A DNA stretch of 64,000 nt from JAAFIP01 sp043766985 (GTDB taxonomy: Bacteria > Pseudomonadota > Gammaproteobacteria > Burkholderiales > Burkholderiaceae_C): positions 1 through 64,000 of the forward strand of contig JAYUHM010000092.1 in the NCBI GenBank assembly GCA_043766985.1, in the 5' to 3' direction. This document shows positions 24,620-33,377 of this stretch, one piece after another. The notes under the pieces were generated by a model. That model was not told where the DNA came from. It worked only from the letters and a program-made list of their open reading frames with translations, and made no database searches. How positions within the stretch are numbered: the first letter of the stretch is position 1; every line of letters begins with the position of its first letter. Both the position numbers and the translations under genes were made by a program.

Positions 24620-24819
24620 TGACTTTGCTGCCGACCACGCACACGGGTTGGACGAGGTAATAAATATGTACGAGCAACCGCATATGCGAAATGCAACTTT
24701 TCGCACGCTTTTAGAATCAAATTTTCTTGCATGGTAAATGATATTTACGCATACTGTGCGAGCAGGCATTAACAGTATGTGGCATCCTATGGCAACGGTG
24801 CACTTTTGGTATTGAACTC

Positions 24820-24827
24820 AAAGGAGG
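24820..24827 (+). promoter_or_regulatory. Strong ribosome-binding site of prkA
   Basis: AAAGGAGG, 4 bases before the ATG codon, is a perfect anti-16S match and stands out from the weak sites in most genes here. It suggests high translation of the first gene of the prkA operon. Confidence 0.8.
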
Positions 24828-24831
24828 TTTT

Positions 24832-26754
24832 ATGGATATCGTCCGCAACTTTCTAACGCGTTACGAGCAGTCGCGCGAAGAAGACTTGTCGATTGAGGAT
24901 TACCTCAACACCTGTAAAAAAGACCCTCTCACCTACGCTACCGCGGCCGAGCGTATGCTGGCGGCTATTGGCGAACCCGAGATGTTTGACACGCGCCATG
25001 ACCAGCGCATGTCGCGCATCTTTGGCAACAAGGTCATCAAAATCTACCCTGCCTTCAAAGATTTTTACGGGCTTGAAGACCCCATTGAGCAGGTCGTCTC
25101 GTACTTCCGCCATGGCGCGCAAGGCCTTGAAGAGAAAAAGCAAATTTTGTATTTGCTGGGGCCGGTAGGCGGCGGCAAGTCGTCCATTGCTGAGCGGCTT
25201 AAACAACTCATGGAACAGGTGCCGTTTTATGCGCTGAAAGATTCTCCCGTCAATGAATCCCCGCTGGGGCTGTTCAATAATGTGGAAGACGGCCCTGTGC
25301 TCCAATCCCAGTATGGCATTGCACCGCGCTATCTCCAGCGCATCATGTCGCCTTGGGCCGTCAAGCGGCTGGAAGAATATGGCGGCGACATTCGCAAGTT
25401 TCGCGTGGTCAAGCGCTTCCCCTCCATCCTTAAACAATGCGCCATCACCAAGACCGAGCCAGGCGACGAAAACAACCAGGACATCTCCGCATTGGTGGGC
25501 AAGATTGACATTCGCAAACTGGAAACCTTTGCCCAGGACGACCCCGACGCCTACAGTTACTCCGGCGGGCTGTGCCTGGCCAACCAAGGGCTGCTGGAGT
25601 TTGTGGAGATGTTCAAGGCGCCCATCAAGGTGCTGCACCCACTGCTGACGGCTACGCAAGAGGGCAACTTTAAAGGAACCGAAGGGTTTGGTGCCATACC
25701 GTTTGATGGCATCGTCATGGCGCACTCGAACGAAAGCGAGTGGAAGGCTTTTAAAAACAATAAAAACAACGAAGCTTTTCTGGACCGCATTTACATCGTC
25801 AAGGTGCCCTACTGCCTGCGGGTATCCGAAGAGATCAAGATCTACGAAAAATTAATTCAAAACTCGTCCTTGTCCCAGGCGGTGTGCGCCCCAGGCACGC
25901 TCAAGATGATGGCGCAGTTTGCCGTGCTGACGCGCCTGAAAGAACCCGAAAACTCCAGCATCTTCAGTAAACTGATGGTGTATGACGGCGAGAACCTGAA
26001 AGACACCGACCCCAAAGCCAAAAGCTTCCAGGAGTACCGCGACTTTGCCGGTGTAGACGAAGGCATGAGCGGCATATCCACCCGCTTCGCTTTCAAAATT
26101 ATCTCCAAGGTGTTCAACTTTGACTCTACCGAGATAGCCGCTAACCCGGTGCATTTGATGTACGTGCTGGAGCAGCAAATTGAGCGCGAGCAGTTTGCAC
26201 CAGAGACCGAGCAAAGGTACCTGGCTTTCATCAAGGAAAACCTGGCTGTGCGCTATGCTGAATTCATCGGCAAAGAGATACAAACCGCCTACCTTGAGTC
26301 CTACTCCGAATACGGCCAAAATATTTTCGACCGCTATGTTACCTATGCGGATTTCTGGATTCAAGACCAGGAGTACCGCGACACCGACACCGGCGAGCTG
26401 TTTGACCGTGCGTCTCTGAACGCCGAGCTGGAGAAGATTGAAAAACCCGCGGGCATCAGCAACCCGAAAGACTTCCGCAACGAGATCGTCAACTTTGTAC
26501 TGCGCGCACGCGCCCACAACGCGGGCAAAAACCCGCTGTGGACCAGCTACGAGAAGCTGCGCAGCGTGATCGAGAAAAAAATGTTCTCCAATACCGAGGA
26601 CTTGCTGCCCGTTATTTCGTTCAACGCCAAAGCCAGCGCCGACGAGCAGCAAAAGCACCAAGACTTTGTCAACCGCATGGTGGACAAAGGCTACACCACA
26701 CGCCAGGTCCGCCTGCTGTGCGACTGGTACCTGCGCGTACGCAAAAGCTCCTGA
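24832..26754 (+). CDS. prkA: PrkA-family serine protein kinase
   Basis: A 640-residue protein of the PrkA/YeaG family. The N-terminal part contains an AAA-like nucleotide site (LLGPVGGGKSSIAERLKQLM), and SHSNESEWKAFKNNKNNEAF-type segment (here AHSNESEWKAF) precedes the C-terminal kinase-like region. PrkA is implicated in nitrogen-starvation and general stress responses and in phosphorylating unknown targets; its AAA domain may be protease-like. Length and order match E. coli YeaG. It is first in an operon with yeaH and spoVR. Confidence 0.94.
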   Translation: MDIVRNFLTRYEQSREEDLSIEDYLNTCKKDPLTYATAAERMLAAIGEPEMFDTRHDQRMSRIFGNKVIKIYPAFKDFYGLEDPIEQVVSYFRHGAQGLEEKKQILYLLGPVGGGKSSIAERLKQLMEQVPFYALKDSPVNESPLGLFNNVEDGPVLQSQYGIAPRYLQRIMSPWAVKRLEEYGGDIRKFRVVKRFPSILKQCAITKTEPGDENNQDISALVGKIDIRKLETFAQDDPDAYSYSGGLCLANQGLLEFVEMFKAPIKVLHPLLTATQEGNFKGTEGFGAIPFDGIVMAHSNESEWKAFKNNKNNEAFLDRIYIVKVPYCLRVSEEIKIYEKLIQNSSLSQAVCAPGTLKMMAQFAVLTRLKEPENSSIFSKLMVYDGENLKDTDPKAKSFQEYRDFAGVDEGMSGISTRFAFKIISKVFNFDSTEIAANPVHLMYVLEQQIEREQFAPETEQRYLAFIKENLAVRYAEFIGKEIQTAYLESYSEYGQNIFDRYVTYADFWIQDQEYRDTDTGELFDRASLNAELEKIEKPAGISNPKDFRNEIVNFVLRARAHNAGKNPLWTSYEKLRSVIEKKMFSNTEDLLPVISFNAKASADEQQKHQDFVNRMVDKGYTTRQVRLLCDWYLRVRKSS

Positions 26755-26801
26755 AACACGCTAAAACCATACCATTAACGCAGCATCCACCCTAGACCCC
26801 T

Positions 26802-28073
26802 ATGCTCCAACAAGTCGTTGATCGGCGTTTATCAGGCAAAAACAAGTCGATTGGCAACCGCGAGAGATTTTTGCGGCGCTACCGTGAGCAAATCCGTGAT
26901 GCCGTCAAACGGGCCGTCACTGGCCGCAGCATTAAAGATATCGAACAAGGTGAAGACATTACCCTGCCCCGGCGCGACATCTCGGAGCCGGTGTTTGGCC
27001 ACGGCCCAGGCGGCAACCGAGAGGCAGTGCACCCTGGCAACCGCGACTACGTGCGCGGCGACCGCATAGAGCGGCCCCAAGGCGGCGGTGCAGGTGGCTC
27101 AGGTGGTGGGGCCAGCCCAGACGGCACTGGAGAAGACGACTTTGTGTTTCGCATCACGCGCGAAGAATTTATGCAGTATTTCTTCGACGACCTGGAGCTG
27201 CCAGACCTGGTACGCACCCAGCTACTGCCCGACGCACCCGAATGGAAATCCCAGCGCGCAGGGTTTCTGTCAGAAGGCAACCCCACCAGCCTGCATGTGG
27301 TGCGCTCGATGCGCACGGCGCTGAGCCGGCGCATTGCCATGGGCGGCGAAACCCGGCGCGAGTTGAGGGAACTTGAAGCGCGTTTGGCAGTAGCGCTGCA
27401 GCAGGCCCACACGCCGCTGCAAGAAATTACCACACTGAAGGCGCAAATAGAGGTGCTCAAGCGCCGCCTGCGGCAAATACCTTTTCTGGACCCGTTTGAC
27501 CTGCGCTACCGCAACCGCATCAAGGTGCCCATGCCCACCTCCAAGGCCGTGATGTTTTGCATGATGGATGTGTCGGGTTCCATGGACGAGGGGCGTAAAG
27601 ACATCGCCAAACGGTTTTTCATTTTGCTCTACCTTTTTCTTACCCGCCATTACCAACGAACGGACGTTGTTTTTATTCGCCACCACACCCAGGCCAGCGA
27701 GGTGAACGAGCAGGAGTTTTTTGAGTCTACCGAGAGCGGCGGCACCGTAGCGTCCAGCGCCTTGGTGCTGATGCACGAGATCATTACCGCCCGCTACCCG
27801 TCAGACCAGTGGAACATCTACGGCGCCCAAGCGTCGGATGGCGACAACTGGCACCAAGACTCTGCCAAATGCCGCGCGCTGCTCTCTGAGAAGCTGCTAC
27901 CGCTGACACGTTATTTTGCCTATGTGCAGGTGGCAGACGAAGACCAAAACCTCTGGCATGAATACACCCAGGTGCGGGAAGAGCACGCCAATTTTGCGAT
28001 GCAAAAGATCTCCACACCCGCGGACATTTACCCGGTGTTCCGCGAACTGTTCAAGAAAGCAGGTACCGCATGA
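26802..28073 (+). CDS. yeaH: YeaH/YhbH family protein (DUF444)
   Basis: A 423-residue protein. The N-terminal part has a Gly-rich linker (GGGAGGSGGGASPDG), and the C-terminal half has a von Willebrand-A-like MIDAS, MMDVSGSMDEGRKDIAKRF (DxSxS). Further, SGGTVASSALVLMHEII fits the family. Its role is unknown; it is consistently next to PrkA and is thought to work with it. The last 4 bases overlap the spoVR start (ATGA), so translation is coupled. Confidence 0.93.
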   Translation: MLQQVVDRRLSGKNKSIGNRERFLRRYREQIRDAVKRAVTGRSIKDIEQGEDITLPRRDISEPVFGHGPGGNREAVHPGNRDYVRGDRIERPQGGGAGGSGGGASPDGTGEDDFVFRITREEFMQYFFDDLELPDLVRTQLLPDAPEWKSQRAGFLSEGNPTSLHVVRSMRTALSRRIAMGGETRRELRELEARLAVALQQAHTPLQEITTLKAQIEVLKRRLRQIPFLDPFDLRYRNRIKVPMPTSKAVMFCMMDVSGSMDEGRKDIAKRFFILLYLFLTRHYQRTDVVFIRHHTQASEVNEQEFFESTESGGTVASSALVLMHEIITARYPSDQWNIYGAQASDGDNWHQDSAKCRALLSEKLLPLTRYFAYVQVADEDQNLWHEYTQVREEHANFAMQKISTPADIYPVFRELFKKAGTA

Positions 28074-29626
28074 GCGCGCTACCCAATGATACAGACCGCG
28101 CCGTGGTCGAGGCTGCGCCCGACGCCACGGGACACACGCCGCTGCCCTGCCCGTCAGATTGGTCGTTTGAGCTGATTGAGACCTACCACCAGGCCATAGA
28201 GCGCACAGCACAACGTTTTGGGCTGGACACCTACCCGGTGCAGTTGGAGATCATCACCGCGGGGCAGATGATTGATGCCTATGCCTCGGTAGGCATGCCG
28301 GTGAACTACCGGCACTGGTCGTTTGGCAAAGAGTTCATCACCACCGAGAAAAACTACCGCCGAGGCCACATGGGCCTGGCCTACGAAATTGTCATCAACT
28401 CCGACCCCTGCATTGCCTACCTGATGGAAGAAAACACCATGCCCATGCAGGCGCTGGTAATAGCCCACGCCTGCTACGGCCACAACTCCTTCTTCAAAGG
28501 CAATTACCTGTTTCGCATGTGGACCGATGCCAGCTCGATCATTGACTACCTGGTGTATGCCAAATCCTATATTGCCGATTGCGAAGAGCAGCATGGACTG
28601 GACGCGGTAGAAGACCTGCTGGACTCATGCCATGCGCTGATGAACTATGGCGTAGACCGGTACATACGCGCGCAAAAGCGCTCGCTGGCCCAGGAAGAAA
28701 CAAAGCGCAAAGACCGTGAAACCTACCTGCAGCAGCAGGTAAACGACCTGTGGCGCACGCTGCCCAAAGGGGCCGAAAAAGAGGAAGCCCCCAAGCACCG
28801 CCGCTTTCCGGCCGAGCCGCAAGAGAACATTCTGTATTTCATCGAAAAAAATGCGCCACTGCTTGAGCCTTGGCAACGTGAGGTAGTGCGCATAGTACGC
28901 AAGATAGCGCAGTACTTTTACCCGCAGCGCCAAACCCAGGTAATGAACGAGGGCTGGGCCACCTTCTGGCATTACACCCTGCTTAACACCATGTACGACG
29001 ATGGCCTGCTCACCGACGGGTTTATGGTGGAGATACTGCGCTCACACACCAATGTCATCTACCAGCCACCTGTCACGCACCAGGCCTACAGCGGCATCAA
29101 CCCCTATGCACTGGGTTTTGCCATGTTCAGCGACCTCAAGCGTATTTGCCAAAACCCGACCGAGGAAGACCGCCAATGGTTTCCAGATATTGCGGGCACC
29201 GACTGGCTAAAAACGCTGCACCACGCAATGCAGCACTACAGGGATGAGAGTTTTATTGGGCAGTACCTGTCGCCGCACTTGATACGCGAGCTACACTTGT
29301 TTTCTCTGGTAGACGATGCTGACGACAGTGAACTGGAGGTCTCGGCCATCCACGACGAACAAGGCTACCGCCATGTGCGCGAAGTGCTGTCGCACCAACA
29401 TGACCTAAGCTACCGCGAGCCCAACATACAGGTGTGGAACGTAGACGTGCGCGGCGACCGCGCCCTCACCTTGCGCCACACGCTGCACAGCGGCAGACCG
29501 CTGAGTGACGCAGCGCAAGAGGTGGTCAAGCATGCGATGCGCTTGTGGGGCTTTCAAGTTCGGCTGGAAAGCGTAGACGCCCACGGCAAGGTGCTGCAGC
29601 AATGGGAAGCCACGCCATCCGCCTAA
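28070..29626 (+). CDS. spoVR: SpoVR family protein (YcgB-like)
   Basis: A 518-residue protein. Motifs of the family are the N-terminal half (EIITAGQMIDAYASVGMPVN; YRHWSFGKEF), VIAHACYGHNSFFKGNYLF, and NEGWATFWHY with a metal-like His/Glu cluster. In Bacillus SpoVR is linked to spore cortex, in Proteobacteria the homolog belongs to a stress operon with yeaGH. It is the last gene; a dispersed repeat follows directly. Confidence 0.94.
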   Translation: MSALPNDTDRAVVEAAPDATGHTPLPCPSDWSFELIETYHQAIERTAQRFGLDTYPVQLEIITAGQMIDAYASVGMPVNYRHWSFGKEFITTEKNYRRGHMGLAYEIVINSDPCIAYLMEENTMPMQALVIAHACYGHNSFFKGNYLFRMWTDASSIIDYLVYAKSYIADCEEQHGLDAVEDLLDSCHALMNYGVDRYIRAQKRSLAQEETKRKDRETYLQQQVNDLWRTLPKGAEKEEAPKHRRFPAEPQENILYFIEKNAPLLEPWQREVVRIVRKIAQYFYPQRQTQVMNEGWATFWHYTLLNTMYDDGLLTDGFMVEILRSHTNVIYQPPVTHQAYSGINPYALGFAMFSDLKRICQNPTEEDRQWFPDIAGTDWLKTLHHAMQHYRDESFIGQYLSPHLIRELHLFSLVDDADDSELEVSAIHDEQGYRHVREVLSHQHDLSYREPNIQVWNVDVRGDRALTLRHTLHSGRPLSDAAQEVVKHAMRLWGFQVRLESVDAHGKVLQQWEATPSA

Positions 29627-29627
29627 T

Positions 29628-29690
29628 AAATAGGCCGCCAGCCCAATAGAATGCGGTACAAGCAGCTATTAACTTTATAGCGTATAGCTT
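29628..29690 (-). repeat. Dispersed intergenic repeat, copy 8
   Basis: Minus-orientation copy between the convergent spoVR and SDR genes: ATAGGCCGCCAGCCCAATAG, then AATGCGGTACAAGCAGCTAT and TAACTTTATAGCG. The last two bases overlap the SDR stop-codon region. Confidence 0.78.
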
Positions 29691-30600
29691 ATTCAGCGCG
29701 CAGCGCTTTGCGCAGCTCCACACCAATCTCGGGCTTATGCGCAAACGGATCGGTAGGGTTACGCTGCTGCATGATGTCTTCCAGGCGCGTTTGCACCGAG
29801 CCAATGGACTTGGGGTGGCTGTAAATGTAGAACTGGTTGGTGTGCACGGCGTCAAACACCTTTTGCGCTACGTCTGCCGCGCTAACCTTGCCTTTGCCTA
29901 CGGCCTGGTCGTTCATGGCCTGGCCGATCAGTTGGCTCTTGGTGGGCTTGACACCGCTTTGCTTGAATTCATCGGGGCGGTTGCGGTGGCTTTGGCTGAT
30001 GCCGGTGGGTACAAAGAAGGGGCATAGCACGGAGGCGCTGATCTGGTCGGTGACCAGTTGCAGGTCTTGGTACAGCGTCTCGCTCAAGCTGACCACAGCG
30101 TGTTTGCTGACGTTGTACACGCCCATGTTGGGGGCATTGAGCAGCCCGGCCATGCTGGCGGTGTTGACGATGTGGCCTTGGTAGGCCGGGTCTTTTTTGG
30201 CGGCTTCCAGCATCATGGGGGTGAACACGCGCACACCGTGGGCCACGCCCATGATGTTGACGCCGATGACCCACTCCCAGTCTTTCAGGGTGTTTTCCCA
30301 GATCAAGCCGCCTGCGCCTACGCCAGCGTTGTTGAAGATGAAATGCGGTGCACCAAAGCGCTTGAAGGTGGCGGCGCCCATCGCCTCGACCTCGGCCGCC
30401 TTGGAGATGTCCAGCTTGAAGGGCAGCACCTGCACGCCCATCGCTTCGATCTCGGTCGTGGCTTTGTCCAGCGCATCTTGCTGCACATCGGCCAGCACCA
30501 GGTTCATACCCAGCTTGGCGCCAATGCGCGCGCACTCCAGGCCAAAGCCTGAGCCTGCACCGGTCAATACAGCGGTTTTATTTTTGAAATCAGTAATCAT
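29689..30600 (-). CDS. Short-chain dehydrogenase/reductase
   Basis: A 303-residue classical SDR: cofactor loop TGAGSGFGLE, the NNAGVGAGG motif, catalytic Ser in VNTASMAGLL, and YNVSKHAVV with catalytic Tyr-Lys (YxxxK). The ADVQQDALD region suggests NAD preference over NADP. GGAGAG precedes the ATG. It begins a leftward lipid-related stretch, but its substrate is unknown. It is longer than typical 250-residue SDRs; the extra C-terminal part (SHPKSIGSVQTRLEDIMQQR) is seen in steroid or fatty-acid related SDRs. Confidence 0.88.
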   Translation of the reverse strand: MITDFKNKTAVLTGAGSGFGLECARIGAKLGMNLVLADVQQDALDKATTEIEAMGVQVLPFKLDISKAAEVEAMGAATFKRFGAPHFIFNNAGVGAGGLIWENTLKDWEWVIGVNIMGVAHGVRVFTPMMLEAAKKDPAYQGHIVNTASMAGLLNAPNMGVYNVSKHAVVSLSETLYQDLQLVTDQISASVLCPFFVPTGISQSHRNRPDEFKQSGVKPTKSQLIGQAMNDQAVGKGKVSAADVAQKVFDAVHTNQFYIYSHPKSIGSVQTRLEDIMQQRNPTDPFAHKPEIGVELRKALRAE

Positions 30601-30625
30601 CTATCTCTCCATACAAGTAAAAAAA

Positions 30626-31150
30626 TCAAGGCCGCAACATTTCGATGTGCGGGATGCCGTCTTCCAGATAGGGCACGCTGGTGGTCACGAACCCCAGCTT
30701 GCCGTAGAACTTTTCAAGATGCGCCTGCGCACTGATACGAATGGGCTGCACGCCCCATTGCTGGTGCAGACAGGCAATGGCCTGTTGCATCAATACTGGG
30801 CCTGCACCTGTGCCGCGCAAACCAGTGCGGGTAATCACTCGGCCAATGCTGGCCTGCGCAAACTTGACGCCAGCAGGAAAACAGCGGGCATAGGCTACCA
30901 GCGTGCGTGCTGCCGTATTGACTTGGTCGGCATCTGCCCAGCCCAGCACATGCATGGCCTGCGCATCCGCTCCATCCATGTCCTGAAATGGGCCGTTTTG
31001 CTCAATCACAAACACTTCGCTACGCAGTTGCAGCACGGCGTACAACTGGTACGGGCTAAGTTCATCAAAAGATAGGTGCTGCCAAGCGATGGATGTTGGG
31101 GCAAAGGTGGCTGGCGCGATGCTTGCATCAGGCATGAGGGTGGATGCCAT
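30626..31150 (-). CDS. elaA: ElaA-family GNAT acetyltransferase
   Basis: A 174-residue protein matching ElaA: SFDELSPYQLYAVLQLRSEV, the VFVIEQNGPFQDMDG segment, and the acetyl-CoA loop RTGLRGTGAGPVLMQQAIAC. The ending LGFVTTSVPYLEDGIPHIEM is family-typical. E. coli ElaA is a predicted acyltransferase of unknown target. Its ATG directly follows the GST stop codon on this strand (no gap), so the two are almost certainly co-transcribed. Confidence 0.88.
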   Translation of the reverse strand: MASTLMPDASIAPATFAPTSIAWQHLSFDELSPYQLYAVLQLRSEVFVIEQNGPFQDMDGADAQAMHVLGWADADQVNTAARTLVAYARCFPAGVKFAQASIGRVITRTGLRGTGAGPVLMQQAIACLHQQWGVQPIRISAQAHLEKFYGKLGFVTTSVPYLEDGIPHIEMLRP

Positions 31151-32089
31151 TCAAGCCGCTTTCAGCACAAATCCAATGCGCGGGAAGTGCACATTGACAT
31201 TGCCCGCGCGCGCGTCTTGTCGGCGCAAGCTGTAGCGGGTGCGGGTAGCAGCCACCAGCTCGCCCTGCGTTTCTTCCAGACCAAAGCTCTCGGCTTTGAT
31301 GATGACCTGGCTACCCAACGGTATGCCGTGGTCGTCCTGAAAAACCTCGTGTTTTACATCAAACAGGTGGTTTACACCAGAAAAACCGGCACAGGCTGCT
31401 ATTGATTCAGCAGCACTGCTTTTGCTGGAAGTACCGTGGCCAAACGCTTTGATGCGGTCCATCCAGGCTAGCACGCTGGGCGTGGCATCCAAAATCGGGG
31501 CCAACGCGGGGATGTTTCGGGTGAACCACAGCGGATGGTAGATGGCAAAGTCGGCCACGCTGGGCTGCGCGCCCAGTACAAAGGGCTGCTCGTCCACCAT
31601 GCTGGCAATGCGGCGCAAATAGCTTTTATAGGCGGGCTTGGCGTCTGCCGGGTTCATGCGCGGTGCGCCACCGCGCATGGCAGTGCGGTCTGCCACCAAA
31701 GTGGTGGCAGCGTCGGGGTTGGCGGCAAAAATATGCGCTGCACCTGGGGGCGAAAAGTTGTATGCCATGGCCACCCAAAACAGTGTGCTGTCGGCCCACT
31801 GCGCCACGGTACGCGCCGCGCCCTTGATGCCAGCGGGGTACAGGGTTTTATCCGGACTTAAATGTTCCAGTACATCACAGATGAGTGCCGTGTCGCAAAT
31901 AATGTCATTGCCAATTTGCAGCACCGGGATACGCCGGTAACCACCCGTGAGGGCCTGCATGTCGGGCTTGGGCATCACCATCGGCTGCATCACCGATATC
32001 CAGGCGATGTTTTTGTAGCCAAAAATGGCACGCATCTTTTCGGCGAAGGGGGAGTTGGGGTAGTGGTGAAAGTAAATGTCTTGGCTCAT
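31151..32089 (-). CDS. Glutathione S-transferase-family protein
   Basis: A 312-residue protein with an N-terminal thioredoxin-like GST domain (HYPNSPFAEKMRAIFGYKNI) in which PVLQIGNDIICDTALICDVL is the glutathione-binding strand-helix. The middle has the all-helical GST C domain; the last ~90 residues (VKHEVFQDDHGIPLGSQVI) are an extra C-terminal domain. Near the boundary, TSSKSSAAESIAACAGFSGV is a low-complexity stretch that coincides with a short form of the dispersed repeat (31393-31430), probably inserted. AGGAGACA precedes the ATG. It may be followed by elaA without any gap. Confidence 0.83.
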   Translation of the reverse strand: MSQDIYFHHYPNSPFAEKMRAIFGYKNIAWISVMQPMVMPKPDMQALTGGYRRIPVLQIGNDIICDTALICDVLEHLSPDKTLYPAGIKGAARTVAQWADSTLFWVAMAYNFSPPGAAHIFAANPDAATTLVADRTAMRGGAPRMNPADAKPAYKSYLRRIASMVDEQPFVLGAQPSVADFAIYHPLWFTRNIPALAPILDATPSVLAWMDRIKAFGHGTSSKSSAAESIAACAGFSGVNHLFDVKHEVFQDDHGIPLGSQVIIKAESFGLEETQGELVAATRTRYSLRRQDARAGNVNVHFPRIGFVLKAA

Positions 32090-32115
32090 TTTTGTCTCCT
32101 GTAAAAAGGGGGCAG

Positions 32116-32168
32116 GGGGATTTTTTGAACGCAGAGAGCGCGAAGGTTACGCGAAGGACGCAGAAAAG
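32116..32168 (+). repeat. Left inverted repeat flanking the desaturase gene
   Basis: A 53-bp segment: GGGGATTTTTTGAACGCAGA, then GAGCGCGAAGGTTACGCGAA and GGACGCAGAAAAG. A near-identical copy lies on the opposite strand at 33308-33358, so the two flank the gene as inverted repeats. This type of G-C-A-G-A-G/GCGAAGG repeat is reported in many Proteobacteria. Confidence 0.8.
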
Positions 32169-32208
32169 AAATACCAAAAAAATACAAAAATATTAAAACC
32201 TAGACCCA

Positions 32209-33297
32209 TCAAACCACCCTAGCCCGGCGCGGCGCAAATATGAGTTTAAAAGTATCCAATACGTCACGCACTTCCGCGCCTTGCAGCGCGCCTTTCTCTT
32301 GCAGCAATGCATGCAAACGTGGCAGGTGGTAGTGCGGTACAGCCGGGTACAGGTGGTGCTCTAAATGGTAATTGACATGGTGCGGGAAGAACACGGCGCG
32401 AAACAACCAGTTGCTGATCTTGCCAGACGTGTTGTTGCTACGCGCAGCGGTGAGGGGTGAAGACAAATCAGTCACCGCACCATGCTCGCAAATGGCGCGC
32501 AGGCGCAGGATGGGTTGCAGCACAGTCACCAAGGGCAGCATCCACAGCACAGCGTACATAGCCAAGCCCTGCCACCCACCTATTGCTAACGCTACAAAAG
32601 GTGCAGCAATGTGGAAGCCTATCACTATCAAGCGGTCTTTGCGTGCGCTGGCACGCAGCTCAGCCGAGGTGTCGTTCAACGGATTCATCTTGCCGCCCGT
32701 ATCGGCGTTGATTGCGGGAGCACCAAAGAAGTAGGCGTAGGTTTTCCAGGCGTTCCAGCCAACCAAGTCCAGGGCCAGCTTCCGCCACAAATACGCCTTG
32801 CCGCGCGGGTAGCCACCGTGGATTGCCGTGTCAGGGTCTTGGCTGCCATACAGATTGTTATGGTGCAGGCGGTGCGTGACGCGGTAGGTGCACATGCTCA
32901 CCCCCCCCAGCATGCCTATCAAGCGGCCCGCAGCATCGTTTGCAGCGCGGTTAGTAAACATGCGGTAATGCGCCGCCTCGTGCGACAAAATAAACAGCCC
33001 ATGTAAGGCAATGCCAATCGCCAGTACGCTAAGCAGTACCCAGGGCGTGAACCAATTCACCACACCAAACGTAATGGCAGCCGCGATCAATAGCAAGGTT
33101 TGCACAATGCCCACCAGCGAGCGCGCATTGGACAAAGTAGTGAGCGGCGCCAGCTCCTGCGCAGACAAAATTTTGCGCGCCGCTGCGTTGCCAGAACCTG
33201 CTACAGGCCCTAGCGCACGCAAGTCATCGCGGAATTCTTCACCTTGCCGACCCTGTGGCAAGGCCGTAGAACCTGACACTGATGTGGATAAAGTCAT
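32209..33297 (-). CDS. Membrane fatty acid desaturase
   Basis: A 362-residue integral-membrane di-iron desaturase. Three histidine boxes are visible: HEAAHYRMF (HxxxH), HRLHHNN (HxxHH) and HHVNYHLEHHLYP (HxxHH), with hydrophobic segments between. It would introduce a double bond into an acyl chain, using oxygen and a reductase. The N-terminal 40 residues are hydrophilic. The gene is bracketed by inverted ~50-bp repeats 40 and 10 bases from its ends, so it may have been moved as a unit. No other desaturase is nearby, and no ribosome site is obvious apart from AAAAGGAA. Confidence 0.92.
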   Translation of the reverse strand: MTLSTSVSGSTALPQGRQGEEFRDDLRALGPVAGSGNAAARKILSAQELAPLTTLSNARSLVGIVQTLLLIAAAITFGVVNWFTPWVLLSVLAIGIALHGLFILSHEAAHYRMFTNRAANDAAGRLIGMLGGVSMCTYRVTHRLHHNNLYGSQDPDTAIHGGYPRGKAYLWRKLALDLVGWNAWKTYAYFFGAPAINADTGGKMNPLNDTSAELRASARKDRLIVIGFHIAAPFVALAIGGWQGLAMYAVLWMLPLVTVLQPILRLRAICEHGAVTDLSSPLTAARSNNTSGKISNWLFRAVFFPHHVNYHLEHHLYPAVPHYHLPRLHALLQEKGALQGAEVRDVLDTFKLIFAPRRARVV

Positions 33298-33307
33298 ATT
33301 GGTATTC

Positions 33308-33358
33308 CTTTTGCGCCCTTTGCGAAACCTTCGCGCCCTCTGCGTTCAAAAAATCCCC
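33308..33358 (-). repeat. Right inverted repeat flanking the desaturase gene
   Basis: The minus strand reads GGGGATTTTTTGAACGCAGA, then GGGCGCGAAGGTTTCGCAAA and GGGCGCAAAAG, differing at only a few positions from the left copy. It begins 11 bases upstream of the desaturase start codon. Confidence 0.8.
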
Positions 33359-33377
33359 GCTTTCAATCGGCAAAACA

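Noticed and set aside
24784..24800. Possible sigma-54 promoter upstream of prkA (TGGCATCCTATGGCAA)
   Set aside because: The spacing between GG and GC is one base short of the strict -24/-12 arrangement and the -12 element is not TTGC.
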